From Struthio camelus (Eukaryota > Chordata > Aves > Struthioniformes > Struthionidae): a stretch of DNA of 64,000 nt. The stretch is taken from positions 42,263,817 through 42,327,816 of the forward strand of contig NC_090981.1 of the NCBI RefSeq assembly GCF_040807025.1, given 5' to 3'. The position numbers and the translations under genes are program-made. This document shows, in pieces, positions 35,993-64,000 of this stretch. The notes under the pieces were generated by a model. It was not told the DNA's origin. It searched no databases and saw only the letters and a program-made list of their open reading frames with translations. Each line of letters starts with the position of its first letter. Position 1 is the first letter of the stretch.

Positions 35993-38615
35993 AAAGGACA
36001 CTTAAAAATTAAGAATAATTCCATTCAAAATACCAAAAAAACACGAATACCAATAGTTTTCCTCTTTGGAAAAAGTCAGTTAGAAAACATAGGGCCGAAC
36101 ACTCCAAAACATCACACTTACTAGCATTCATCCTTCTGTGTATCCACATCTCAGTGCTGCTTTTTTTAAACACCATACTCGCACACTACGTAGCAATTCT
36201 TTTTCTTGCAACTAATACCTGAAGTGAATATCCCTTAACGCAAGAGATGGAAAGTGTTCTTTAACAAAAGTATAAAACCAGGAACTCTACACAGTATAAG
36301 AGAATAAGTATAAACCTTTTTACAGTAAAATAGTAATAATATAGATAGCAGCTAGAACAGCAGATACTTTATAGTGGAACTGTTTCTGATAATAGCCAAC
36401 GTTAGAATTTAAACGCAGTTTAACAATATTACAGTCGCAAGAGGTATTCAGAATCTCCTTTTACCTGTTCCATCTATTTCACTGAAGTTGAGTATGATAA
36501 TCTCAGCTAATAAGATAGTAAATTACAGATTTTTTTTTTTGTATTAGAACCCTCACACCTGCTAGGTGATAGACAAAACTGAAACAAGTAAGATTCATTT
36601 AGTTGAAAACAATTAAGAGTACCATACAGCTCCGAATTTTACTGCAACAACTGTTTTGTTTAGCATCTCCATAGTAGGATAGTTCCTTACCCTTTATTTC
36701 AGTGATACTTGAAACTTATGTTTGAGAGTTTTCAAATATAGTTTAAACAAAAAAGGTTGGGAAAACCAATAAAGATAACAAAAGCATATTTAAGTTTCTC
36801 ATACTTTGCAGTAACTTAGAAGGCAATCGTTTCACTTACTAATAAAATGCAGCACCCTCTGCCAGAGACACTGTCGCCTTTTAACACGCTACTCGGCGTA
36901 TACCAGCTAAGGGTAATGACTGCCAAACACCACTCCTATGTGAAACTTTAGGAAGAAATTTCAAGTTAACTGCTTTCAACACTGGAATTTGGGCAGAATA
37001 AACCATGGTAACTGGATTAGTGCTCATTGAGTGTGTGCATCTCAAATGTTCCCCTGATGCATGCTTTAGGTCAGAAGGCATAGGAACAACTGAGTATTTT
37101 AACACTGATTCGCTAAGCCAGCTGGCTAAAGAATGGCATTATGTTGAACACACAGCAGTGATTTTCCAATAGCGTGTAAATGATGACACAGCCTATGTGA
37201 TTTTGGTCATTACCTAGGCTTGAACCATTTTGAGGGTGAGGACACATCTACCATTCTTTTGTCCATACAGAAGCATGACTTACCCTTGTTAGATTGCACG
37301 CTATGCTAGGGTTTTGGATCTGTTTCTTTAGCGTCGTTCTATACGGCTCCTGTTGTTACATGACGTAGTTTTACTGGCTGTAGGAGGAGGCTGAACTTGC
37401 TGCATTGCTCCATCATTCAGTTTGCAATCCCACCCCACCTGGTGGAATTCCTCAATGTTGGTGTCACATCCTGCCTGGGTAATGCTAGCTGGGAATCTCT
37501 CTTGCCACAGGCTTCGAAGATGCACTGCCTGTCTCTTGTGACATGAAATCTTAGAAAGCAATTCAGTGAATCAGAAGAGTTCAGCATCATATGCTAGCTT
37601 TTCAAAGGGTGCTTTCCTTTAAGTATACACAAAGATGCATAGAAAACAGCAAGTAGGTAGGCCTTTCCCATTGCATCCAAAAATAACTTGGGAGAAGACC
37701 CTGAAAGATAATTAGCACATGTGGGGACAAAAACACAAAAGACTTGCTGAAGTGACTATACAAGGCTGTATGTGCTCATGCCATTGACCATCAACTTCAG
37801 TCTAAAGGCTCAGAAAAGTAACAGAGCAAAGAAGTCAACGTATCTCCTGGAGTAAGGTTAGCTGAGGCACTAAAAACATGCTGTAGGGTGAAAGAAACTT
37901 CAGACTTCAGTCTTCAGTGAATAGTCGCTTCAGATCTTCCCTGTTCCTGTATTTTTTCTCCTCTCTGAAAATGTAACTCGGAGAAGGTACTCAAACTGTG
38001 CACATTTAAGCACACTGCTTTTTGTAAGGGGGGAAAAGAAGGCTTGTTACTGAAATGGTGGTAGAGAGAAAAATCCCACATGGAATTCCAGGCAGACCAG
38101 CTCAAGCAAAGGGGACTGAATGGAAAGGTCCCTCTAATAAAAGTAAAGTTGAAGCTTTAGATGACAGACTAACTGTTGCATGGTTTAACTTCTCCAAAAA
38201 AAGTTCCTTTTAAGGAGACTTGGCTTAAAACCGAAAAATTGCAGTAATCCACGTTACCAAGCTGTCTTTATTCTAGCTGCAGTCTACACATAGAAGAGGC
38301 AGATGCGTAGAGAGAAATAGCATTGTGTCAGTGGCTACAGGTGGGAAAAATGAACATTTTCAGGCACATAAAACTCAAATATACTTTTCTCTTCCTGCAA
38401 AACTTTTATAGCCAAAGACTAAAATAGCAATACTACTGGTAGTGCACTGGTAAATTGTGTGGCATAATCCTATTGTTTTCATTTTCTAGAGCCAAATTAA
38501 CTTATTCACATGACTGCGTAAAGTACCCAACATTTCCTTGCTAGCAACTGTGTATTTTTAAATTACAAGCATAACTTATGAGACCAAGAATGCAACTGTA
38601 TTCCCTTCTACTACC

Positions 38616-38638
38616 TTTTTTTTTTTTTTTTTTTTTTG
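38616..38638 (+). repeat. T23 run
   Basis: Homopolymer, A23 on the minus strand. It could be a retroposon tail, but no element was recognised next to it. Confidence 0.9.
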
Positions 38639-39351
38639 GCCAGCTACAATAACTGCATTTTGCAAAGGCAGGGTCAGATAAGGGCTCTGCATGTATTGCA
38701 TTGTACTTAAGGCCTGATACAGCCAAGCTCTTGAAGATTTCTGGTAAGTTTTCTTTCTGTCTAAGTAATGCTTTCTGTTTCAAACTGTTTCTCCAGTTTT
38801 ACCTTCTTGTAATGTTTCAGCAGCTTTATTGATTACTACATAAAGAGCAGAAATCCCTGCACAACAAATAAAGGCAGGATCGTTACTGATCCATGAAGCA
38901 TCAGCTATTCCTGCTATCAATAAAGTTTGCCCTACCGAAGGTCATCTGAAGCATAGTTCCGTGCCCTACTGAAGCATAGTTCTTAATGCTTCATGCTTTA
39001 GAAAGAACACAAAGTTCCTCCCCTGACAAACACTTCTCAGTCCTTGGTCTGGGTTCTTCCCATGGAAACATTCTTAACGATGTTACTCCTGTACAAGAGG
39101 AGACAAAAGCTTTTGTTTTGTGATGATCTTGGCTTATTAGTCGTAGTTACTCTTTTTTCCTTTTATGCTGATAAAACCTTCAGTCAATACAGAGGAAATC
39201 ATCTTTGAGACTACCAAAATCACAATAACCAAGCCGACCATGGTCCAATTAGTCCAGCTCATCATCCACAGCTGCACAAACTAAACTCTTCAGCAGTACA
39301 CAGGTTTGGGTAAACACGCACAAGGCTGAATCTGCTGATCGCAAAGAGGTG

Positions 39352-39378
39352 CCACCTACTGGGTCAGACCTACTGGGT
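39352..39378 (+). repeat. Tandem duplication of a 13-base unit
   Basis: CCTACTGGGTCAGA-like unit in two adjacent copies. Confidence 0.8.
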
Positions 39379-41001
39379 CAGATTCTCCTGGGAACTTGCT
39401 CCAGCTGACTAGGTTAAAGCAGCCCCAACAGACACATGTGCAGCAATGACCTGTGTTTATGGATTTCGAGTCTTTGATGACAGGTGGATAGCTGAAGACT
39501 TTAAAGATCAAGATGAAGCGGGTGAAGTGGGAATTCCCACATGAAGTGGGAATTAGCACATTATCATAAAATATAGTTTTAAGCCAGCAAAATAACATGC
39601 ACAGTGTTATTTGATACACAGAGGTCTCCATTCCCTTTATAGAAACAAATACATGCACTGAAGTCTTAAAGTGAATTTTAGAAGGCAACACTTAACAAAA
39701 CCTAGTAAAAAAAAAAGAGTTGTTTACCACTTCTCAGTTCATTTTGGGAGATGCTGCCATAAAGTGTAGTCTCAATATAAAACATTTGAACACGATTCTG
39801 ATACGCTAGTACAAACTGAGCTTTTCAATATAAAGACAGCTAATGTGTCATTCAAGTTTTCACGTCAGTAACCTTAATAATACAAGAAAGCTGCTTTCCC
39901 GTTAAGTTTTACGTGCATTATAGTATTATAATTTCATACATGATCTAGAAGTTGGATACAAGGTAGAATGTTTTAAATAGAAGTTTCTTCAAAGCACTAT
40001 GTGTTTAAAAATAAGTACAAACCAGGATTTTTCTTCATAATATTTTTAATACTTTTCACTTTTAAATACTAGTTTTAAATTTGTGATTGTAACATGGAAG
40101 AGCCAACTTCTTTAAATTTTTAAAACTTATCATTAGGATCATAAAGCTATTATAGAACAAACAGTTACACTCTACACACTCAGGGTACTCAAAAATATGA
40201 TTCATGTTTTGAGTCTGTAGATGAACAGTGGCAATTCAAATACAGTGTTATCTGTACAACTTGACAAAAATACAGGTGGACAATCTGATTAAAGAGAATC
40301 GGCACAACTTCAGATAAACCAGCTCAGCCCAATTACGTAAAAGGTACTTTTTTCAAAGTGCATGACATCTTTTCTACAGATAATTGGTGAAAATACGATG
40401 TTCAGATTTTCAGGCAGCAGAACGACCATCTCTCATCCTTATTGCCAATACAAGTTCTATCAAGTAATTTCTTTTGGATCTAGTTTGGCAACATATCCAA
40501 ATTCTCCAGAACAGAGGCAGATATCATTCAGAAAACAGGATCTGATGGAGAAGATAGCTGCATTCTCAGTCCTTCAAATTCGTTCAACCTATAAAACATC
40601 CAGTATAGCCCCAGTCAGGGGCTGCTTCTGGGATGAAAACCATCGCTGTATCAATGCAACAGTTCCATTAACTGGAAGAGGAGAACTGAGAGTGCACGTA
40701 TGTGGGGCACTGGAGGAACGGGTGGCCTCAAGGGACAAGGAAAATCTTTTAAAACTATAAAAGGAGGATTCCTTCCGGAAGGAAGGATATAACTGCTGCT
40801 CACACATGGACGATCTGAGAGGTCTACTGATAGTTTTATAGGTACTGACTGACCTCTTCAGGGTCTCAGTCTTATAACTCCTTCCATATTCGGTCAGAAA
40901 CCTCTTACCGATCTGATTGGGCAGGGCTAGCTGTAGAGAAGTACCAGTGCCGTCATCTAGAAGTAAAATGTATTCTTTACAAATAGTATCTGTAGTGTAA
41001 T

Positions 41002-43093
41002 TTTATTTACAGAATAAATCACAAAAGTACATCACATTTAGTGCAAATGCAACTAATGATATAAGATTTATATACTGCTTTGTAAACTTTCCATACCTTT
41101 GTAAAATAAAGCTATCCAATTAAATTAAGAAACAGTTACTTGCCTGTGTTCAACAACAATTACCAGAAATGGCAAATAAGGAGTTAAAACTTTTTCTATT
41201 TTGGACAGTTTTTCTTTGTTTTTGTTTTTCTTTCTTTCCTTTTTTTTCCCTCCTCTTTTTTTTTTTTTTTTTTTTTTTAAAGTTCCCATCAGTGGCTATG
41301 GTGGATGAACCATCATTTGGTTGATTGTAAAAAGAGAGATGTAGTACATTTGAGGTAATAAGAATTTTTTTTTTTTTAAACATCACTATATAAAATGCTC
41401 ACTGGTGATATAGTAAACATGTACAAATTTTTATCTTATCTGCCTTACTAGCATTACCATATAGGCACTTTTCTACATATTCAAATTAACAGAATAATTC
41501 TGTAATAAGGCATATTCCATGCACACCATTAGAGAAAGGCAAATAAAAAAGGAAAAGTTATGGAGCATGAAGTCTGCGTGCATGTGTGTAATGTATTATG
41601 TATGCTCTCATCTCTATAGAGAAGATGAACAGACAAAAGTTTTTTCAACATTGTGCAGATGACATTTAATCATTTGCCAAATCTTCATTAAATAACTATC
41701 TTGTATTTACTTTCAGGCACCTACTACAATATATCAAATAAGACTTTCAGCTTTCTTTTGAAAAAAATATATCTGAATCTTTTGTTTTGAGATATACAGG
41801 TTAGTGAAACACCCGGCAGTCTCTGAATAGTCTCTGACTACAGGACATGAATAAAAAGATCTCATAAGTAAGTACTGGTCTGCCACAGTTCTCTCCTAAT
41901 GAGCATCTTCAGGATCAAAGGCAGGCAACATATCTGACTCTTAAATTCTCACAGCAACTAAGGGGAACTTCCCAGTAAGAACTATGCATCCTCATAGCTC
42001 TGCTGTTTTTTTTGATTAAGAGGTAAGTATTAAAGTGACTCACATTTTCTACATGAACCTCATAGCACGACTTTAAGGTGAGGGGAAAAAAAACATGCAG
42101 GATCAAAATATAATGTACTCATCCTCATTTCCAGACTGGGAATGTTGTCCTGTGTAGTCCAAATTGCTTCAATAAATATTATAGTGTACCTTCTCACAGC
42201 TTTAGGAAAGCCCTGGATATCATGCAAGAAAGCAGTCCACACTTAGCATGGACAGATGACTTCTAGCTTTCAGCTTCTAGCTTTCACGCCCTCTCATACA
42301 GAATCTACCTAGAAATTTCTGGATCATGTTTAATAACAAAAATTCTGTAGCACATATTACATAACTAAAAAATACAATAGAAATATAAAGATATCTGGAA
42401 AAAAATAAAGCTTTTCACACTCTTGCTCCTTCAGACCCAAAGATCTTCATAAGAGTAAGACAATAGAAAAGGCAAAGTCATAAGGATATTGACAGCCCTC
42501 AGTTATTAACTGACATTTTACATAACAAGATGATTCATTATAGAAACCAGCAGCAATGAACTATGATTATACAAAGAAAACAAAACCTGCCAATAAGTCA
42601 CCTAGGCTTTACTGAACTCCTCCCCTTCCCCCCTAAATACCACAGATTTTTGTGCATATAAAGCACATACAGTATGCTATATGTGCATTTGTCTTTTGTG
42701 CTTTTTAGACATGCACAAAAACTGCTTAAGTATCTTCGGAAGGGTTGACGGTAAAATTCTGCAAGTTGTTTAAAATTAAAGCAGTAACCCTTAAAGTTGG
42801 TGATTCAAAGTTGTACGTTCTTCCTCTTCTAAAGCAAGCAAATAAAAATAGAGCCATATACATGTTATCGATACATGTATTTATAATTACACACTGATTC
42901 AGCAAGAAAAGTTAGCAGGAGAGCGCTAGCGTTAAATAGTCAGCCTCGTGGTGTTGCAACATTTCTTCACTTCGGTATACAAAGCCTAAAACTTGGGCCA
43001 TAAAAAGACTGTAGATCCTTCGTTCCAGCATGGAGTGCTCTGTACATGGTTACTTCTCCAGCGCGGAATGCTCACCCAGTCTTGCTCCAATCA
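41002..43093 (-). other. CERT1: CERT1 3'UTR terminal exon (lower end approximate)
   Basis: It starts at 43093 after a strong acceptor, CTTTACCTTTCTCCAG. It may end near the AATAAA read on the minus strand at 41007-41002, which overlaps a Pumilio-type TGTAAATA (41011-41004). Several other AATAAA matches exist, so the end is uncertain. Confidence 0.4.
41256..41278 (+). repeat. T23 run within the likely CERT1 3'UTR
   Basis: Reads as A23 in the CERT1 transcript sense, preceded by a pyrimidine-rich stretch on the plus strand. Confidence 0.85.
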
Positions 43094-44010
43094 CTGGAGA
43101 AAGGTAAAGAAAATGAATTTTGAACACTAGCAGGAAAACAAAAAACGGTAAGAAATTGTTAAATCCCTCAAATGATTTAGAAACACTATCATCATATCTG
43201 AACTGTCAGCTCACGCGTGACAGTTAAAACTTTTTAACGGTTCACCTACACCACTTCTCTAACAATATACAATTAAAAACATGAATCAGATATTACAGGG
43301 CTATCTGTTCCAGAAAGATCAAATGACTAAGAGTTTTGGAGTTTGACATCACAAACAGAACCTAAAAACAGAGGTAGCCTGAAGTCATGCACAAAAAGTG
43401 GTAGAAAACACATTTTCAGATCACGCTTTAACGTTAGAACTACCAAATACTGCTGAGCAGCTGAAATTCAATGGTTTGACACTACCGTTGTACATAATGA
43501 AGTATATTGTAAGGATCTACATACTGTCACAAAAAACAACCAAAGACTTATTTAGCACAAAGGCTTATGTCTGACAAATTCAGAATGCTTTTTTCATTTC
43601 CTGCCACATCATCATTTAGTTTTTAAATTTTAAAATCATTTAGATTAGTCCAGTGACACAGACCACTGAAATACATCCACAGACTTCAGAAAGCCTCTGT
43701 AAATTCCTTTATTGGGCTCATCAGAAAGACTGAAAATGTAAGACAGCATTTTAAATATGCCAGTGATTGAATTTTTCTTCTGTCAGAGGGGCTCCACTAT
43801 TAATCAAAATCCTAAATCAGAATTATTCTGTCAATAAAGAAAAATGCTTTGGCCTTCATAATATTCTATCAGATGTTTGATCAGAGCTAGAATTGAAAAT
43901 ATGCATTACGTTCACGCTAATGGTGATAACACATTTCTAGATTAGATTCCTTTATTTGGCCTTAAGTATTGACAGCAGTGAAGCAAGAAAAGAAAAAAAA
44001 AAAAGCATAC
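43094..44010 (-). other. Probable CERT1 3'UTR intron
   Basis: 917 bases between TATTGGCAG|GTATGC and CTTTCTCCAG|TGATTGG. The acceptor tract is strong. No coding content seen. Confidence 0.55.
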
Positions 44011-60835
<16,825 letters not shown>

Positions 60836-63800
60836 CTGTAAAATTACACGAGCATTTGAGGCAGATAGAATGAATCAACTGGCAATAGTAAATATGCCAA
60901 TAAATGGATATGTTTTTTTCTTCCAAGTAAAGTTTGCAAGACTGCTAGATTTCCTGCTTTTCTGCTTTTATTTGCATACATGCATTATGTGTTTGTATTA
61001 TATATACACGCATACATAATAGAAAGCTTAAGTAGCTACCTACCTTGGCAATACCTTCTTTAAGTCACGTGGAAAAAATTAAATCAGCAAGCAGAAACTG
61101 CTTTTTAACTTAAACATAGCTATTCCCGGGTCACTGAGGGTCAGACTTTGTATCTGACTGACAGTTCACATAAACCTCCTTGACATAGATGCTTGGGCAC
61201 AGATAAGGAAGAGTGAATAGTAAGACTGGTAAAAAGCTAACTTGTTGAATAATGTGAGATAATAATGAGTCATAGCGTGTAAGCTTGTATCTATAATTAG
61301 CTTGCATAGGATCCACGTGAATCATTTCATGACCTCCACGCAAAGACTAACAACCAAACATCATTCTCCCATAACAAATGTGTGACTGTACTAGAGCCAT
61401 CAGGGTCCACGTCATTGTCTGTTTCAAATAAAGCAGTAGTCATGCTGGAAAGAGACTGAGATTTCCTCCTTGTACTCTACACACTGCCACATGTTCCCAG
61501 TGAACAGGTATAAACACTCCTGTAACTCCTCCGCTTCAAAGCTTTAGTGCAGCAGATGTTTCCGTTCCTTTTCAGAATCACTTTCAGGTAGAAGACAGCG
61601 TTAACAGTCTTACAGGTGACAACTGGACACTGCACGTTACTACTTGCAGATACGAATACAATTGTTTAGCAACTGACTTTCACCTTTAGCAATTTAGTGG
61701 AAAACTGTTAACACACACTAACAGGCTTGATTTACTGCTGGGAATTCAGCATTCACATTCACTTTGAAACATGTACTTCAAGCTTTTCTTTAGAAACTGG
61801 AAAGTAAAACAACAATTGCCACGTGCTGTAAAGGACAATAGTATAGTTTTCCACAGGAGAAGTCTTAGAAAGAAGCAGCACTTAGATAAAAATCAGGATG
61901 GCCATCATCTGTACACGTAGGCCTTCCCTTCCCGAAATACTATCACAAACAGGCTATACCTGTTAACATTTACATTTCAGAAAAATGGGCAAGTTTCCCT
62001 ATTTTGAAAATAATCAGAGAGCCCTGAAGATGTACAAGGCATGACAAGAGTATAAATCACTAAGAGAAGGCAGAGAAGTTTCACCAGACTACTCGGAATA
62101 CAAATCACATTATCAGCAACTTGCACATTGAAGTACAGACAATTCAGATGCGTATCAGAAGACAACTCTTCACTCCAAATCTGCCAGCTTCTTTTGCAAC
62201 ACCACTAAATAATGCAGAAATTGAGAGACTGGTTGCGCAGCAGAAAAAATCACTAGCATATTAATATTTTAGAAAAATCTAATGAGACATTTCAGTTACA
62301 AATGTCAAGGTGGACAAAATAAACCACTCATTAAATATGTTTATCTTAAGGTAAAAGTTAATTTTCAGAAAATAAGTTCCTATGTAAATATCAATTAGTA
62401 ATTAGTAGGACCAAAGGAAACAAGAAGTACAGTCCCATTGCTAAGGGCTTTGTTATGGATGTAAAAACGGACCGGATACTGGAGATTAAAAGGTCTCCCT
62501 ATTTATCCCTTTTCTTTATTTAAGGAAACTCAACTTTAAAATACATTCAGGAGGCTCACATTGAAAATTTCACTGCCCTGGAACAATAAAACCACCCAAC
62601 CTCATGATCAGATTCATTCCTACTTAACAACTAGGAAGAAAAGGTCCAAACCACAGCTGTAGCTACCTGTGGATTAACGGCACACTTTTGCATAAACTCT
62701 CTTCTTGTCTCCATTCTAGTAACAGAGAGCGACTGCAATTTTAGAATTTTATATTTAAGTGCACCATTTTAGCACCCTCTTTCAAAATCGAGATGTTTCT
62801 ATGAGTTCTTATCAAATAAAGTTTCCAACCTTTAGAATGCAATTTTAAAACCATTCCTTTTCATCTATTTACAAAAATAAGTCGACTGCTTCTAGAGACA
62901 CCCACTCTTCATAGCGCTGTATGCATCTCATTTCAAACTGTAGTCACCTCTGCATTCAATAAGTTCTGCTGAACTTGAGCTTCCTTAGAGACATTTTAGG
63001 AAAGTTATAATAGAAATTCTATTTTCAAGTTTAGCAGACTGATAAATCTACCAGATGCACCTTTAGATTAACTCGGCCCTCTGCAAGACAGGGGCTATAT
63101 GGGATAGCCCCGTTCCCATATGAGGCAATTACACTTACGCTTTGCTAGGTAATTGTATTTATGCTTTGCTGTTAGATAAAATGCAACTCTGAATCTACTG
63201 GAGTGAGAAGGCTGGAAAGGAAAGGAAAGGACAGGACAAGACAAGGGCTCTATTACATTGGCACCTACACTACTTCCAAAATAGTCATTCAGTTTAGCCA
63301 CTGACACTATTTGCTTAGTGACAAGTCTGCACAGAATGAACCCTGAAGAGGGAACCTGCTGACAGCCAGAAGACAAACTTGACTGCTCTCTTTGACTCCT
63401 CTGGCTGGTCTTTTACACACACTGAACACAAAACTACAAGAGCTCAGAAAAACCCTCCCACCTAGCACATAAACACAAAACAGCCGCCCAATTTCAGATA
63501 ATTTTTTCCTTCTAATACCTCTCAGAGAAGGTTTTCTTAAACATTATCATCTGATAACATTTACTTCCTTTTTAGAGCAGTATAAACATCTGCAACTATC
63601 CAAGAGTACAAAGATCAACACACTTCTCCACCTACATTTATGAGATGAGAGCGCAACGGCTTTTGCCCAGGCCAATTGTTATACAGAAGACGATACCACT
63701 AAACAAAAGAAAAAACTGAAGACTCACAACTAAACTGAAAAAATGTTAGTAGAGCTCTGAACAGAGAGAAGTGCTGTCTCTAAATTTTACATTAGTCCTA

Positions 63801-64000
63801 CCAAAATCACCTCTTCTAAAAGGCTAGCAATTAAGGGAGTCCATAAGAAAAATAATTACTTTGTATTAGAAATACATTACTTTGCCATGAGTGCGCCATA
63901 AACACCAGAAACCGTCATTGACAAATAAAACTTTGGAAAACCTTGCAAATCTACCAACACAGTGTCTTAGCACCTCCAAGTTTTGACAAGCTTTTACTAC
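60836..64000 (-). other. CERT1 intron running to the right edge
   Basis: I looked for the exon encoding the human CIELMVKREDSWQKRLDK and did not find it, so it lies beyond the window. A GGAAA/GGACA simple repeat is at 63214-63245. Confidence 0.55.
63214..63245 (+). repeat. GGAAA/GGACA pentamer repeat
   Basis: About six imperfect pentamers, GGAAAGGAAAGGAAAGGACA then GGACAAGACAAGG. Confidence 0.8.

Larger units (their letters stand above)
36000..40990. other. Convergent intergenic region, MED18 to CERT1
   Basis: 5 kb between the two 3' ends. I see no conserved coding sequence. It has local short duplications (38955-38990, 39352-39378, 39520-39555) and T23 at 38616-38638. Parts may be 3'UTR of either gene. 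The plus-strand open frame at 40362-40760 is not recognisable. Confidence 0.45.

Noticed and set aside
40362-40760. Plus-strand open frame of 132 codons
   Set aside because: No recognised domain, no promoter or splice context, and it lies in the region of the CERT1 3' end. It is of the length expected by chance in 64 kb.

Overview
This is vertebrate nuclear DNA, most likely from a bird. The genes have many GT-AG introns, the promoters are CpG islands, two insertions read as CR1 LINE 3' ends (the typical LINE of birds and reptiles), and the genes are compact (HMGCR about 18 kb). The species cannot be named from the window. Three of the four genes keep a known vertebrate neighbourhood (human 5q13: ANKRD31, HMGCR, CERT1). 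In chicken that block lies on chromosome Z to my knowledge, so a Z origin is likely but unproven.

Layout. 1-7058 (minus): the 5' part of ANKRD31, a meiotic ankyrin-repeat protein. I rebuilt seven short exons from splice sites, phase and resemblance to the mammalian N-terminus; the ankyrin repeats lie beyond the left edge. 7059-9329: divergent spacer between two CpG islands. About 9330-29025 (plus): complete HMGCR, with a 5'UTR exon in the CpG island, 19 coding exons in continuous frame giving 882 residues, and a 1.8 kb 3'UTR. 29026-34560: intergenic, with a CR1 fragment and simple repeats. 35026-35821 (plus): complete MED18, 208 residues in two coding exons, at its own CpG island. 35822-43093: the convergent 3' ends of MED18 and CERT1. 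44011-60835 (minus): the last ten coding exons of CERT1 (COL4A3BP/GPBP), covering the C-terminal 345 residues with the FFAT motif, the optional 26-residue serine-rich exon and the START domain. The upstream exons are beyond position 64000.

Function. HMGCR makes mevalonate, the rate-limiting step of sterol synthesis, in the ER membrane. Its Insig-binding tetrapeptide YIYF, the two lysines used in sterol-induced degradation, the four catalytic residues and the AMPK-site serine are all present. CERT1 carries ceramide from ER to trans-Golgi. MED18 is a Mediator head subunit. ANKRD31 acts in meiotic double-strand-break formation. HMGCR and CERT1 are both lipid genes, but nothing here shows co-regulation; the linkage is simply old synteny.

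Most notable points: MED18 sits between HMGCR and CERT1 although human MED18 is on 1p35; CERT1 appears to have a 3'UTR intron starting 9 bases after the stop codon; the ANKRD31 N-terminus could be rebuilt from small exons; the HMGCR exon-10 acceptor follows 24 uninterrupted T. I found no CRISPR, phage, operon, tRNA or rRNA features, and no clearly novel gene system.
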